64,000 nucleotides of DNA from Sinanaerobacter sp. ZZT-01 (lineage in GTDB: Bacteria; Bacillota; Clostridia; Peptostreptococcales; Anaerovoracaceae): contig NZ_CP141728.1 in assembly GCF_035621135.1 (NCBI RefSeq), forward strand, positions 620,001 through 684,000. The letters run 5' to 3'. Both the position numbers and the translations under genes were made by a program. The notes under the pieces were generated by a model. The model worked only from the letters and a program-made list of their open reading frames with translations, was not told where the DNA came from and did no database searches. The first letter of the stretch is position 1; each line of letters starts with the position of its first letter. This document shows positions 44,044-54,070 of this stretch, piece by piece.

Positions 44044-45777
44044 ATGAATACAATTGCAACAACAAACCACGATGAATTTATGTGGATTGATGGCCTAAAA
44101 GTAAAACTTGAGGGCGAAAAAAATATATTAAAGGTTATTCGAAAAACCGGAATTCACCTTCCAACCTTCTGTTATCACTCTTCTCTAAGTACTTATGGTG
44201 CTTGCCGTATGTGTGTGGTAGAAGATGAAAGAGGCACAGTTATGGCTGCATGCTCTACTCTACCAAAAAACGGAATGTCTATTAAGACAAATACAAAAAA
44301 ATTATTGAAGCATAGACGAATGATTCTGGAGCTTATTTTGGCAAACCATTGCAGAGACTGTACAGTCTGTGAAAAAAACGATGACTGTGAACTTCGCTCT
44401 CTTGCAGCCCGTTTAGGGGTGAAGCACATTCGTTTTGATAATAACCGTGAGATACATCCTGTTGATCAATCGAGTCCTTCTATCATTCGTGATCCGAGCA
44501 AATGTATTTTATGCGGTGACTGTGTGCGTGTATGTTCCGAAACACAAGGCATGGGTATCTTGGACTTTGCCTACCGCGGTGCAGATATTCAAGTAACAAC
44601 GGCATTTAATAAAAAGCTGAGTGATACCGATTGTGTTTCATGCGGACAATGCGTAGCAGTCTGTCCAACCGGAGCGTTGGTAATCAAATCGGAAACACAA
44701 AAAGTTTGGGATGTATTGCTTGATCCAAATAAGCGTGTTGTCTGTCAAATGGCTCCGGCTGTCCGAGTTGCACTCGGCGAAGAATTTGATCTTCCTGCCG
44801 GTGAACTGGTTACCGGAAAAGCCTTCGCAGCTCTAAACCGATTAGGTTTTGACTATGTCTATGACACAAGTTTATCTGCAGATATGACTGTTGTCGAAGA
44901 AGCAAACGAATTTATGAAACGATTAGAAGATGGCGGTCCATTTCCTATGTTTACCTCTTGTTGTCCAGCATGGGTTAAGTTTGTTGAAAGCAAGCATCCG
45001 GATCTTTTGGATAATATCTCTACTTGTAAATCTCCAATGCAGATGCTCGGCGCAGTTTCTAAAAATCATTTTACACAACCAAAGTGGAATGATAAAGAAA
45101 CCATTATGGTCGCAATTATGCCTTGTACTGCAAAGAAAGCAGAGGTTTCAAGACCGGAATTTGTTCATAAGGGAAAGCGTGATGTTGATATTTGTATCAC
45201 AACACAAGAATTGGCGTATATGATTCAGGAAGCCGGCATTGATCTTTCCAACCTTACGCCGGAATCTCCTGATATGCCGTTTGGTCTTGCTTCCGGGTCC
45301 GGACTCTTATTTGGTGTCACAGGAGGTGTTGCAGAAGCTGTAATTCGTCGTTGCAATGCTGAAAAAACTTCGGAATCACTTCAAGCCATTTCCTATTGCG
45401 GGGTTCGTGGTATGGAAGGAATAAAAGAAGCTACGATTGAAGTTGGTGATCGTGAAATTCGAATCGCAGTTGCTCACGGGCTACAAAATGCGGATCAATT
45501 AATCAAGCAGATGAAGAGCGGAAGTATCTATTATGACTTTATAGAAGTGATGGCTTGTCCTGGCGGCTGTGTATGCGGCGGCGGTCAGCCAATTGCTAAA
45601 AGGCGGCTCACTCGTGAAAAGAGGACAGAAAGCATCTACAATGCAGACGGAATCGCTCAGCTCAAATATTCAGATGAAAATCCACAAGTAAAAAGTCTTT
45701 ATTCTGCTATGAAACCAGAAGATGTACATCATCTTCTACATGTTCACTATCCAAAGCCGGCATTGAATGATGAATAA
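44044..45777 (+). CDS. hydA: [FeFe] hydrogenase catalytic subunit
   Basis: 577 residues. N-terminal [2Fe-2S] ferredoxin domain (C43, C54, C57, C70), the His-Cys3 cluster (H102, C106, C109, C115), two [4Fe-4S] clusters (CILCGDCVRVC, CVSCGQCVAVC), then the H-cluster motifs L1 TSCCPAW (304-310), L2 MPCTAKKAE (359-367) and L3 EVMACPGGCVCGGGQP (501-516). All H-cluster ligands are present. It makes H2 in complex with HydB and HydC. The maturases HydEFG are not in the window. GAGGAGG lies before the ATG, 3 nt after hydB. Confidence 0.96.
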   Translation: MNTIATTNHDEFMWIDGLKVKLEGEKNILKVIRKTGIHLPTFCYHSSLSTYGACRMCVVEDERGTVMAACSTLPKNGMSIKTNTKKLLKHRRMILELILANHCRDCTVCEKNDDCELRSLAARLGVKHIRFDNNREIHPVDQSSPSIIRDPSKCILCGDCVRVCSETQGMGILDFAYRGADIQVTTAFNKKLSDTDCVSCGQCVAVCPTGALVIKSETQKVWDVLLDPNKRVVCQMAPAVRVALGEEFDLPAGELVTGKAFAALNRLGFDYVYDTSLSADMTVVEEANEFMKRLEDGGPFPMFTSCCPAWVKFVESKHPDLLDNISTCKSPMQMLGAVSKNHFTQPKWNDKETIMVAIMPCTAKKAEVSRPEFVHKGKRDVDICITTQELAYMIQEAGIDLSNLTPESPDMPFGLASGSGLLFGVTGGVAEAVIRRCNAEKTSESLQAISYCGVRGMEGIKEATIEVGDREIRIAVAHGLQNADQLIKQMKSGSIYYDFIEVMACPGGCVCGGGQPIAKRRLTREKRTESIYNADGIAQLKYSDENPQVKSLYSAMKPEDVHHLLHVHYPKPALNDE

Positions 45778-45809
45778 AAAATATTCTTTATCAAATCTTT
45801 AATGATAAT

Positions 45810-45854
45810 AAAAGCAAAACGAGAACGGTTAAAATCGTTCTCGTTTTGCTTTTT
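45810..45854 (+). terminator. Terminator of hydCBA
   Basis: AAAAGCAAAACGAGAACG and its complement, an 18-bp perfect stem with an 8-nt loop, followed by T-rich sequence. Confidence 0.93.
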
Positions 45855-45864
45855 AGCATTAAAT

Positions 45865-45917
45865 AAAAAAAGAGGGAATCTCTCAAGCCATATTCTGACC
45901 TTGAATCCCCTCTTTTC
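45865..45917 (-). terminator. Terminator of stalk-domain protein gene
   Basis: On the minus strand AAAAGAGGG pairs with CCCTCTTTT across a large loop, followed by T-run. Confidence 0.65.
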
Positions 45918-45946
45918 TCTTATATTTTTAAAATCCAGTCATACTT

Positions 45947-47431
45947 TTAGTTTAAGCCTTCAAACGTTTTCATGTAATCCACAACATTTGCTCCTTTAGG
46001 AATTGTTGTGTCAACTTTTTCAGTAGAAACCTTTGATTCTGCTTTCATATTCATCGTCATTTCCATTGTATTAGGGATACTCATTACTACATTACAAACA
46101 GAGCTCAAAGCATCTCCGCTTACATCCAGATCCATAGAAATATCCTTTGAATTAATGGAAAATTTAACCTTTGTATCCTTTATTTTTCCATCTAGCTCAT
46201 TCAATTGAATTGTGCAAGAAAAATCAGATTCCTGTAACTCTTTTAACGCTTCTTTGGAAAGCCCTAACTTTTTATCAAGAACAGTATTTAGAGCATTTTT
46301 ATCAATTGTTAAAGTATGTGTATTGCCTACTGTCTTGAACGCTGCATCTCCAGCAAGTTCTTTTGCAAGAGCATACGTGGTGTTTACATCTTTGTAGGTG
46401 TCAACTGTAAAGTCAGCTGAAATGCCACTGATGAATTTTGTAAGAAGTTCAGACAAATTCATATTTCCAGAGAAGCCTTTGCTCATATTCATAATACTTT
46501 GGAAATCCATTCCCATTTCTTCATACATAGCGTTCATATCCATCTTATACCATGTATCAGCTTCAACTTTCTGACCTAAGCTTCCCATAACATTGGATAA
46601 CATCGGACACTTTATGTACATAATACCTGAATCACTCATCTTGATCTGCATCTCAATATTTTTCAATGCATCTTTCATCGGTGCTAATGCAGCTTTTTCT
46701 TCTTCAGTCATATCCTGAGACTTGAACAAAGCATCCAAATCCAAAGCCATATTCATAGTCATATCTGCATTCATTCGCTGCTGCAAGGCCGCTAACCTTC
46801 CGGAAAAACCGACATTCATTGCTTGTTTAGCATCTAACGGTGACGCAATTTTTACATTTCCATCTAAAGTACCTGTCGTTTTATATGTTTTTTCAGAATC
46901 ATATTCCACCGCATACGGCATGCTTAGATAAGAAAAATCCTTATCGGCATTTTTAAATATTTTATCAAAATCAATGATAATAACTGCTTTGTTTGCATTG
47001 TCCCATCCTACAGAATAACCAAATGCTTCTGCGATAGAACGAGTCGATACATATGTACGGTCGTTTTTCTGGTCAACAAAAGGAGCTACGTCCATCTTTT
47101 TGCTCTCTGTCTGCTCACCAGTTGTCACTTTAAGGTCCGTATTTCCAACTGCAAATGAGATGTTTCTATCTCCCAGCTTTGCTGTTACCATCTCTTTTTC
47201 TTGATCATATTGAACGGTAGCATCCAATTTTTCTAAAATTGCACGGAATGGTATCATTACTCGGCTATTTACCATTTTAGGTGCCGCATCAGTAAAATCA
47301 ATCATTTCACCGTTCAACTGAACCTTTATTTGAGTAGATGTCTCCGCAGCAAATACCGTGAGGCTGCTAGAAAATACCATAGTCAAAATTAAGACAAAAG
47401 CAAATGCTTTTTTTAGTGTATGAAATTTCAT
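45947..47431 (-). CDS. Secreted protein with copper-amine-oxidase-N-like (stalk) domain
   Basis: 494 residues. Signal peptide (1-28, ending VFAAE). Residues about 35-155 are the stalk/copper_amine_oxidase_N repeat pair: NSRVMIPFRAILEKLDATVQYDQE and TYVSTRSIAEAFGYSVGWD. The remainder is a Met-, Asp- and Lys-rich beta domain (about 180-490), reminiscent of LolA-fold lipoprotein-like domains, not assigned. No sorting signal was seen, so it is probably secreted or held by the stalk domain. GGGGG lies 7 nt before the ATG. Confidence 0.75.
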   Translation of the reverse strand: MKFHTLKKAFAFVLILTMVFSSSLTVFAAETSTQIKVQLNGEMIDFTDAAPKMVNSRVMIPFRAILEKLDATVQYDQEKEMVTAKLGDRNISFAVGNTDLKVTTGEQTESKKMDVAPFVDQKNDRTYVSTRSIAEAFGYSVGWDNANKAVIIIDFDKIFKNADKDFSYLSMPYAVEYDSEKTYKTTGTLDGNVKIASPLDAKQAMNVGFSGRLAALQQRMNADMTMNMALDLDALFKSQDMTEEEKAALAPMKDALKNIEMQIKMSDSGIMYIKCPMLSNVMGSLGQKVEADTWYKMDMNAMYEEMGMDFQSIMNMSKGFSGNMNLSELLTKFISGISADFTVDTYKDVNTTYALAKELAGDAAFKTVGNTHTLTIDKNALNTVLDKKLGLSKEALKELQESDFSCTIQLNELDGKIKDTKVKFSINSKDISMDLDVSGDALSSVCNVVMSIPNTMEMTMNMKAESKVSTEKVDTTIPKGANVVDYMKTFEGLN

Positions 47432-47551
47432 TTCTTTTCCCCCTTATAATACACTTTAATATCTCAAACTCCAACCATATGGAAGGAGTCTATATCTTTT
47501 ATATTTTATCAGATATGTATTATGTATTCAACTCCCATTTTCCTCATATTT

Positions 47552-48739
47552 CTATTTCTCATCATTTTTTTTAATTTCTGTTGATGTCTCGCTTTTTTTG
47601 GTATATAAAATTCCACATACAACCGCAGTAAGCGGTATCGTCAAAAGAATAGCCGTGCTCCCCACTAGGGCTTGTAATATCTCTGCAATAATTTGCTCTC
47701 GATTCAAAAGTTCTGTCATAGAGCTTGTATAGGTAATCAGGAGTAAAACACTGGAAAAGGAACTTCCAATGTATGCCAGTACCAATGTATTTGACATGGT
47801 TCCCATAATGTCTCTTCCGATTGTCAAACCACTGCGAACAAGTTTATGAAATGAAATATTCTCCATATGCTGCTGTATTTCATATAAGGAAGATGCTATG
47901 TCCATGGCTACATCCATAACGGCTCCCATTGCACCGATTACAATTGCGCCAAAAATTACTGCTTTCAAGTCAATTGGATTTTCAACATTCATCATATGTA
48001 AGTAAACGGAATGTTCATCTACGTATCCTGTCATATATAAAAATTGATCCATTCCGACTGTCAGTAAGGCAGACACAATAACACCAAATACACACCCGCA
48101 AATAGTTGCAAGCGTTTTTTTTCCCATACCGTTTACAAGCAGCAGCGTCATTATAATGGTATAGATACATGTAAGCAATGAAGTTATGTAAATATTATAA
48201 CCATTCAATACCGACGGAATAAAAACTGCAAATACAGCCAGACAAGTCAGTGATAAGGATAGAATGGTATTGATTCCTTTTTTTCCACCTAAGATAATCA
48301 TCAATACAAAGAATAATAGCGACATCCAAATAATGACATTAAGTCTTGCGAAATCGCCGAAAACCCACTCTGTTCCAAATTCCTCCGAAGGATAATTATA
48401 AATAATCACTTTATCCTTCAGCTCAATTTCTTTTAACGGCGCATACGATTCATCAAGAATTTGAGAGACAGTAACGGTTTTCCCTCTTTGCTCACCATTT
48501 AGGATCTTACATTTAAAAAGAATGGCTCGATTTTTAAATTCCTGTCCTCCAAGTGAATAATCTTTCTGCTGTTCTCCAATTATTTCTACTACATTCGCTT
48601 TCGCAGCAGCAGAGTCACTTTCTACAAATAAATCCAAGTCTTTGCTTACGATACGGTTTCCAACAAAAATCAATAAAATCGAGATCGCAAGTGTTAGTAT
48701 CCAAATCGTATCATTCATCTTCCTTTTTGTTAATTTCAT
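47552..48739 (-). CDS. YibE/F family membrane protein
   Basis: 395 residues. N-terminal helix (12-28), an extracellular beta domain (about 45-120: KANVVEIIGEQ ... KCKILNGEQRGKTVTV), then about 7 helices with the conserved GAIVIGAMGAVMDVAMDIASS and IGRDIMGTMSNTLVLAYIGS. Function is not established; relatives are predicted transporters. GGAG lies 5 nt before the ATG. Confidence 0.88.
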   Translation of the reverse strand: MKLTKRKMNDTIWILTLAISILLIFVGNRIVSKDLDLFVESDSAAAKANVVEIIGEQQKDYSLGGQEFKNRAILFKCKILNGEQRGKTVTVSQILDESYAPLKEIELKDKVIIYNYPSEEFGTEWVFGDFARLNVIIWMSLLFFVLMIILGGKKGINTILSLSLTCLAVFAVFIPSVLNGYNIYITSLLTCIYTIIMTLLLVNGMGKKTLATICGCVFGVIVSALLTVGMDQFLYMTGYVDEHSVYLHMMNVENPIDLKAVIFGAIVIGAMGAVMDVAMDIASSLYEIQQHMENISFHKLVRSGLTIGRDIMGTMSNTLVLAYIGSSFSSVLLLITYTSSMTELLNREQIIAEILQALVGSTAILLTIPLTAVVCGILYTKKSETSTEIKKNDEK

Positions 48740-48844
48740 AATATCTCCTATCTTGTATTTTAGCCTCGTAAATAATCAAAACTTCAAATCCTCGCTATTA
48801 TAACTTTTTTTTTTTTCATCTGTCAAGATAATACGAAAATTAAA

Positions 48845-48884
48845 GCTTCTATTGAAACTGTCTGCAATAGAAGGATCTTTTTAT
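48845..48884. other. Stem-loop of unclear role
   Basis: CTTCTATTG and CAATAGAAG arms with a 10-nt loop, T-rich on both sides. It lies between the arcC terminator and the yibE/F start, so it could be a second terminator or a leader element of yibE/F. Confidence 0.4.
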
Positions 48885-48899
48885 TACATTTTAAGTGGT

Positions 48900-48955
48900 A
48901 AAAAAGAAAACTGATACATCTGTTTTCCAGGTTAGATGTACCAGTTTTCTTCTTT
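48900..48955 (-). terminator. Terminator of arcBAC operon
   Basis: On the minus strand a 16-bp stem opening GAAAACTGGTACATCT, one wobble, 12-nt loop, then T6. Confidence 0.88.
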
Positions 48956-48991
48956 TGCTATATTTAGATGAGAGTATAAAAGGTATCGTTT

Positions 48992-49927
48992 TTATAGAGT
49001 AATTACGGTCCCTGTTTTTCCTTCTAAAGCATCTACTGCTTTATAAAGTGAAGTGATAATTGCTTTTTTACCAGGGTTTGCTTTTGCAAATTTTACTGCT
49101 GCCTGTACCTTTGGAAGCATGCTTCCCGGTGCAAAGTGACCTTCTTCTATATACTTTTCAGCTTCTTCTACTGTTAGCTCTGCTAAATTCTTCTGATCCG
49201 GTTTATTAAAATTAATTGCAACCTGCTCAACTTCTGTCAAGATCATCAGGGCATCTGCGCCTGTCTGCTCTGCCAATAATTCTGCCGCAAAATCCTTGTC
49301 AATTACAGCAGCTACGCCTTCTAAGCCCTGCTCTGTCTCAACAACCGGTATTCCGCCGCCGCCACAGGTAACTACAATGGTAGAATTCCATAATCTGTTT
49401 ACAGAATCGATCTCGCAAATTTTAGATGGAATCGGCGAAGCTACGACACGACGAAAGCCTCTTCCTGCATCTTCTTTCATATTATAGCCTTTTGCTTCCA
49501 TTTCCTTTGCCTCTGCTTCGGAATAAAATGGACCAATTGGCTTTGTAGGATTCTTAAATCCCGGATCTTCCTTATCCACAACCATCTGCGTCACTAAAGT
49601 AACAACTGGGATGTCTTTTCCAATCTTTTTGAGTGATTGCTTTAAACCTTGTTGAATATGGTATCCAATGTAGCCTTGGCTCATTGCACCACAAACATCA
49701 AACGGCATTGCAGGAGTAACATCTTTTGCAGTCTCAGATGCTAAAAGAATTCTTCCAACCTGCGGGCCGTTGCCATGAACAATTGCAATTTCATGCCCTT
49801 TTTTCACAATTTCAGCAATGTATTCGCAAGTTCTCTTTACTACATCAAGCTGAGCTTCTGCAGTTGCAGGACCTTTTGAATCCTGTAATGCATTCCCACC
49901 CAGAGCAATTACTAATTTTTCTTTCAT
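48992..49927 (-). CDS. arcC: Carbamate kinase
   Basis: 311 residues; the ATG is 5 nt after GGAGG. Amino-acid kinase fold: VIALGGNALQ at the start, AIVHGNGPQVG, CGGGGIPV, VIDKDFAAELLA and FAPGSMLPKV. It transfers phosphate from carbamoyl phosphate to ADP, the ATP-yielding last step of the arginine deiminase pathway. Third gene of arcB-arcA-arcC, 54 nt after arcA. Confidence 0.95.
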   Translation of the reverse strand: MKEKLVIALGGNALQDSKGPATAEAQLDVVKRTCEYIAEIVKKGHEIAIVHGNGPQVGRILLASETAKDVTPAMPFDVCGAMSQGYIGYHIQQGLKQSLKKIGKDIPVVTLVTQMVVDKEDPGFKNPTKPIGPFYSEAEAKEMEAKGYNMKEDAGRGFRRVVASPIPSKICEIDSVNRLWNSTIVVTCGGGGIPVVETEQGLEGVAAVIDKDFAAELLAEQTGADALMILTEVEQVAINFNKPDQKNLAELTVEEAEKYIEEGHFAPGSMLPKVQAAVKFAKANPGKKAIITSLYKAVDALEGKTGTVITL

Positions 49928-49981
49928 TTTATCCTCCATTTAAGCGATTCTGCCTTCTTCTAGTGCAAACCTTATTATCAC

Positions 49982-51199
49982 TTAATCTCTGTTAATCGGC
50001 ATACTCATACATCTTGGGCCACCTCTGCCTCTGGAAATCTCAGAACTAGGAATGGTGAGTACCTTAATCCCGTAATTAGCTAGTATTTCATTTGTAATAT
50101 AGTTTCTGTCATAAGTAACAACTACACCCGGAGCAATTGCCAATGTATTAGAACCATCGTTCCATTGTTCTCTTTGTGCTGCCATTAAATCATTGCCTCC
50201 GCAGCGAATCAATTCCACAGCGGGGAGCTTTAATTCGGATTTCAAAAGATTTGTTAATGTATCCGTTACAGATACAAACTGTAACGCTCCATCTTTACCT
50301 AAAGTAATCTCATACAAATGCAATGGCCCTTCAATTTCCGGGTGAATCGTAAACTTATCGTAATCAACCATCGTAAATACCGTATCAAGATGCATAAATG
50401 CCCGACGTTTTGGAATATCAAATACCAAAATTTTCTTAAAACTGTTCTCGCTCTTTAACACCTCTTCTGCCAAAATGCTGATTGCTTCCGCAGAAGTTCT
50501 TTGAGAAAGACCAATCGCTAAAATTTCAGGGGAAAGCACTAAAATGTCTCCGCCTTCAATTGGATTTGGACCTTCATGCTGATACCAAAGGCGCGTTCCC
50601 TCAGGCATCAATTCTTTATTATGCTCAAATACGTATTTCAGCATAAGAGATTCTCTTCTTCTCGCTTCCGTATGCATGCAGTTTACAGAAACGCCATTTC
50701 CAATGCAAGCGCCCGGATCTCTTGTAAAATATAAGTTTGGCATCGGGTCTGTATAATACGGATACCCCTCTGCAATGATACCTGCAAAAGAGTTGGGTGC
50801 CTTTACCTGCACATCGGTCTTCTTAATTCCCTTTATGCACTGTTCCACCATATCTTCTACGGATTTATCCATTAACCATTCTAAAATGCTGTCCTTTGCA
50901 TAAGGTGAAACAATATTGCTTTCCTCAACAAATTCTCGTGCAAATTTTTTTCTAACTTCCTTATCCTGCAAAGCTTTTACAACTTCTTGTTTGCAGTAAA
51001 CAACTTCAACGCCATTCTCTCTAAGCACATCAGCAAAACAATCATGCTCATGCTGTGCAACTTTTAAGTAAGGAATATCATCAAACAATAGTCGTTCAAA
51101 ATTATCCGGAACCAATCCTTCTACTTCTGGCCCCAGTCTATGCAGCATTACTTTATTCAACTTTCCGATTTCGGAATAAATATTAACTCCCGGTTTCAT
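49982..51199 (-). CDS. arcA: Arginine deiminase
   Basis: 405 residues. Guanidino-group hydrolase fold: NLYFTRDPGACIGNGV, IEGGDILVLSP, FMHLDTVFTM with the catalytic His, and nucleophile Cys397 in GGPRCMSMP. It converts arginine to citrulline and ammonia. AAGGAATG lies before the ATG. It lies 113 nt after arcB; that gap has a CGTA-rich palindrome (about 51278-51290) but no T-run terminator. Confidence 0.96.
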   Translation of the reverse strand: MKPGVNIYSEIGKLNKVMLHRLGPEVEGLVPDNFERLLFDDIPYLKVAQHEHDCFADVLRENGVEVVYCKQEVVKALQDKEVRKKFAREFVEESNIVSPYAKDSILEWLMDKSVEDMVEQCIKGIKKTDVQVKAPNSFAGIIAEGYPYYTDPMPNLYFTRDPGACIGNGVSVNCMHTEARRRESLMLKYVFEHNKELMPEGTRLWYQHEGPNPIEGGDILVLSPEILAIGLSQRTSAEAISILAEEVLKSENSFKKILVFDIPKRRAFMHLDTVFTMVDYDKFTIHPEIEGPLHLYEITLGKDGALQFVSVTDTLTNLLKSELKLPAVELIRCGGNDLMAAQREQWNDGSNTLAIAPGVVVTYDRNYITNEILANYGIKVLTIPSSEISRGRGGPRCMSMPINRD

Positions 51200-51312
51200 T
51201 CTGTCACCATTCCTTCTATTTTTGCAGACCGAAAGACTCCCGCTCCTCCGGCCCGCTACATATTCAGGGTTACAGCCTACGCGTACGCTGTGGTTCGTTA
51301 TTATTCCACAGA

Positions 51313-52302
51313 TTATGCCATTGTTGCTACGATAACTGCTTTGATTGTATGCATTCTGTTTTCTGCTTCATCAAATACAACAGAGTGCTTGCTTCTGAAT
51401 ACTTCATCCGTAACTTCACGAATGTCATATCCCTTTTCTTTCTGTGTTTTTGCCATCGTCGTTTCGAAATCATGGAATGAAGGCAAGCAGTGAAGGAACA
51501 ATACATCTGGATTTTCTGTTTCCTTAATCATTTCCATCGTTACCTTATAAGGTGTAAGCATACGAACTCTTTCCGGAATCTTGTCTTCTTCTCCCATAGA
51601 AGCCCAAACATCCGTATAAAGTACATCTGCACCTTTTAAGCAGGAAGCATCATGACAAATCTCAATGGTAGCACCAGTTTCTTTTGCAACTTCTCTTGCT
51701 TCTGCCAAAACAGCTTCGTCTACCTTTAATTCTTCCGGTCCATATGCAACGAAATGCATGCCCATTTTTGCACAACCATACATCCATGCATAGCTCATGT
51801 TGTTACGGATATCGCCGCAGAAAACAACCTTAACCTGGTTTAACGGCTTGGAGCAGTGCTCTTCAATCGTCAACAAGTCAGCCAAAATTTGAGTCGGATG
51901 ATCCACATCAGTCAATCCGTTCCATACCGGTACACCGGAGAACTTTGCCAGATCTTCTACAACCTTTTGGTCAAATCCTCTGTATTCGATTCCGTCATAG
52001 AATCTTCCTAAAACCTTTGCAGTATCTTCCAAGGATTCCTTCTTGCCCATCTGAGAGCTTCCGCTGTCAAGAAAAGTAACGCCTGCGCCTTCTTCCATAG
52101 CAGCTACTTCAAATGCACATCTTGTTCTTGTAGAGCCTTTTTCAAACAACAATACGATGGTCTTTCCCTTCAATACATGGTTTACAACTCCGGCTCTCTT
52201 CTTTGCTTTCAGATCATGTGACAAATCAAGCATGTATCTGATTTCGCTAGGAGTGAAATCCATCAATGTTAAGAAACTTCTTCCTTTTAAATTTACTGCC
52301 AT
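51313..52302 (-). CDS. arcB: Ornithine carbamoyltransferase
   Basis: 329 residues. Carbamoyl-phosphate site [18 protein letters not shown], ornithine-site SMG in DVWASMGEE, and HCLP in [11 protein letters not shown]. The operon places it in the catabolic direction (citrulline plus phosphate to ornithine and carbamoyl phosphate), although sequence alone does not separate ArcB from the anabolic ArgF. GAGAGG lies 8 nt before the ATG; first gene of the arc operon. Confidence 0.94.
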   Translation of the reverse strand: MAVNLKGRSFLTLMDFTPSEIRYMLDLSHDLKAKKRAGVVNHVLKGKTIVLLFEKGSTRTRCAFEVAAMEEGAGVTFLDSGSSQMGKKESLEDTAKVLGRFYDGIEYRGFDQKVVEDLAKFSGVPVWNGLTDVDHPTQILADLLTIEEHCSKPLNQVKVVFCGDIRNNMSYAWMYGCAKMGMHFVAYGPEELKVDEAVLAEAREVAKETGATIEICHDASCLKGADVLYTDVWASMGEEDKIPERVRMLTPYKVTMEMIKETENPDVLFLHCLPSFHDFETTMAKTQKEKGYDIREVTDEVFRSKHSVVFDEAENRMHTIKAVIVATMA

Positions 52303-52374
52303 TTTTTCTACCTCTCTCATTCTTTCTTTTAGGTTAGTTTATCGCACGAATACACGTAAGGGAATTTCTTTTGT

Positions 52375-52400
52375 CATGTACATGTATTAGTTTGATACAT
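52375..52400. promoter_or_regulatory. Inverted repeats upstream of arcB
   Basis: CATGTACATG (52375-52384) overlaps ATGTAT-N7-ATACAT (52382-52400), about 75-100 nt before arcB. A regulatory site for the arc operon is likely by position; the binding protein is unknown. The MocR gene upstream is a candidate. Confidence 0.45.
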
Positions 52401-52558
52401 CTTTAACAAAATCATACTATATTAGCCATAAAAATAAAGTACCAGTCCTATTTTTTTTGCGTGTGCCAGTTAAAATTTTTGTAAAACTATGTCAAAGTCA
52501 TAAAAAATTTGATGTTTTTTTGTTTTCCCCTTATCATCTTTTGAAATCCACTTCAAAT

Positions 52559-54070
52559 TCAGTCTTTTTCTAAACTTTGCTCCATTGCTTCAAGAAGAAC
52601 GCCCATTCCCTTTTCAATCTGCTCCAATCCCGGATAAGAATAGTTCAACCGTATGTACTGCTCTCCTTTTGTGCCATATGGGAAAAATACACCGCCGGGA
52701 ATGAATGTTACTCCCTTTTTTCCTGCCAATGTAAGCAGGTGATTTAAATTCATAGTTTCAGGCAGCTTGCACCAAATATACACACCACCTTCCGGTTTTT
52801 TAAATTCGACACCTAATTTTTCTGCTGCTCCTAAGCATTCGCACATCCGATCTCTCTTCTTCCTGTAATCGACACAGATACTTTTCAGATTTTTTTGATA
52901 CATCCCGTTTTTCATATATGTGCAAAGCAGTCTTTGTGACAGACTGTCAAAACTGATTAAACGCAAAGAGATTAAATGGCTGAGATTTTTAATAACAACA
53001 CGGGGTGCTACTACAAAAGCCAGTCGAATGCCAGGTGCAAAGGTTAAGGCAAAGGAATAAATATAAATAACAGAATTACACGTATCCAGTGCTTTTAAAG
53101 ATGGAGTTTGATTTTGCTGATAACAAATTTCCGAAGCACCGTCATCCTCAATGATTGGCACTTGATACCGATAAGACAGCTTCAGAAGTGCTTTTCTCCT
53201 TCGAAGGCTCATAATAATCCCAGTCGGATCATGGTAGCTTGAATTTGCATAAATGAATTTAGGATGGTATTTTACAATCAAGGGCTCGATGCAATCTGTG
53301 AGCATTCCTTCTTCATCCATCGGCACAGTAATTACTTTTGCACCAGCTAGTCGAAGCTCACGAAAAACATCCGGAGAGATGGGTTCCTCCGTAATAACCA
53401 CATCCCCCTCTTCAATAAATAACTCGGTCAAATAGTCAATGGCCTGATTGGTTTCTGATACAATTTGAATTTCTCCATGTCTGGCGTTGATTCCTTTTCC
53501 CTGCAAAAATACAGAAATAGCCTGACGCAGTTCAAAAAGTCCCTGATACGGTGTATAGGCATACAGATCATCTTTGCTCTCTTTTGAGTCTGCAATTAGT
53601 TTTTCTAAAATTAAGCCCAAATCGGCTCCGTAATAAGATTCGGGTGCCGCAATTCCTCCAGCAAAAGAAATATTTCCATTGTCATAAGATCTAGAAAACA
53701 AATCATCAAATGTTGTCTCCAAGTCCAAAACTGGCTGTCTTATTAGATGTGACCACAAAATACTTTCATTCTTTTTTTGTTCTTCCTCTTTTTTATTTGT
53801 TTCATTTTGGCTCAGATCAAGTTCATCCATAATACGATAGGTTACACGGTACCCCTTCCCCTGGGATGCACTAATTAAACCATCTGCCTTTAGCTCATTA
53901 TACGCTTTGATAATAGTATTTCTATGCACATCGGCAATCCTAGCCATGACACGCTCAGAAGGAAGTGCAGAGCCATCCTGCAATTCTTCTTTTAATATCA
54001 TTTCTTTAATCTGATTTTTAATTTGCCGATAAATCGGCGTTTGACTTCGATGATTGACCGTTATTTTCAT
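52559..54070 (-). CDS. MocR-family regulator with degenerate aminotransferase domain
   Basis: 503 residues. Residues 8-75 are a GntR winged helix (PIYRQIKNQIKEMI, SERVMARIADVHRNTI). A charged linker (80-105) leads to a class I aminotransferase-like domain (about 120-500) with YQGLFELRQAI, YHDPTGIIMS and EDDGASE. Where MocR proteins have S-F-S-K holding PLP, this one reads SFALTFAPGIRL: Leu342 (codon TTA at 53045-53047) replaces the Schiff-base lysine. It may bind a ligand without PLP chemistry. It overlaps the DUF1836 gene by 4 bp and lies upstream of the arc operon, a possible target. Confidence 0.85.
   Translation of the reverse strand: MKITVNHRSQTPIYRQIKNQIKEMILKEELQDGSALPSERVMARIADVHRNTIIKAYNELKADGLISASQGKGYRVTYRIMDELDLSQNETNKKEEEQKKNESILWSHLIRQPVLDLETTFDDLFSRSYDNGNISFAGGIAAPESYYGADLGLILEKLIADSKESKDDLYAYTPYQGLFELRQAISVFLQGKGINARHGEIQIVSETNQAIDYLTELFIEEGDVVITEEPISPDVFRELRLAGAKVITVPMDEEGMLTDCIEPLIVKYHPKFIYANSSYHDPTGIIMSLRRRKALLKLSYRYQVPIIEDDGASEICYQQNQTPSLKALDTCNSVIYIYSFALTFAPGIRLAFVVAPRVVIKNLSHLISLRLISFDSLSQRLLCTYMKNGMYQKNLKSICVDYRKKRDRMCECLGAAEKLGVEFKKPEGGVYIWCKLPETMNLNHLLTLAGKKGVTFIPGGVFFPYGTKGEQYIRLNYSYPGLEQIEKGMGVLLEAMEQSLEKD

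Noticed and set aside
52375-52400. TnrA/GlnR site upstream of arcB
   Set aside because: The TGT...ACA ends fit, but the required internal A and T positions do not.
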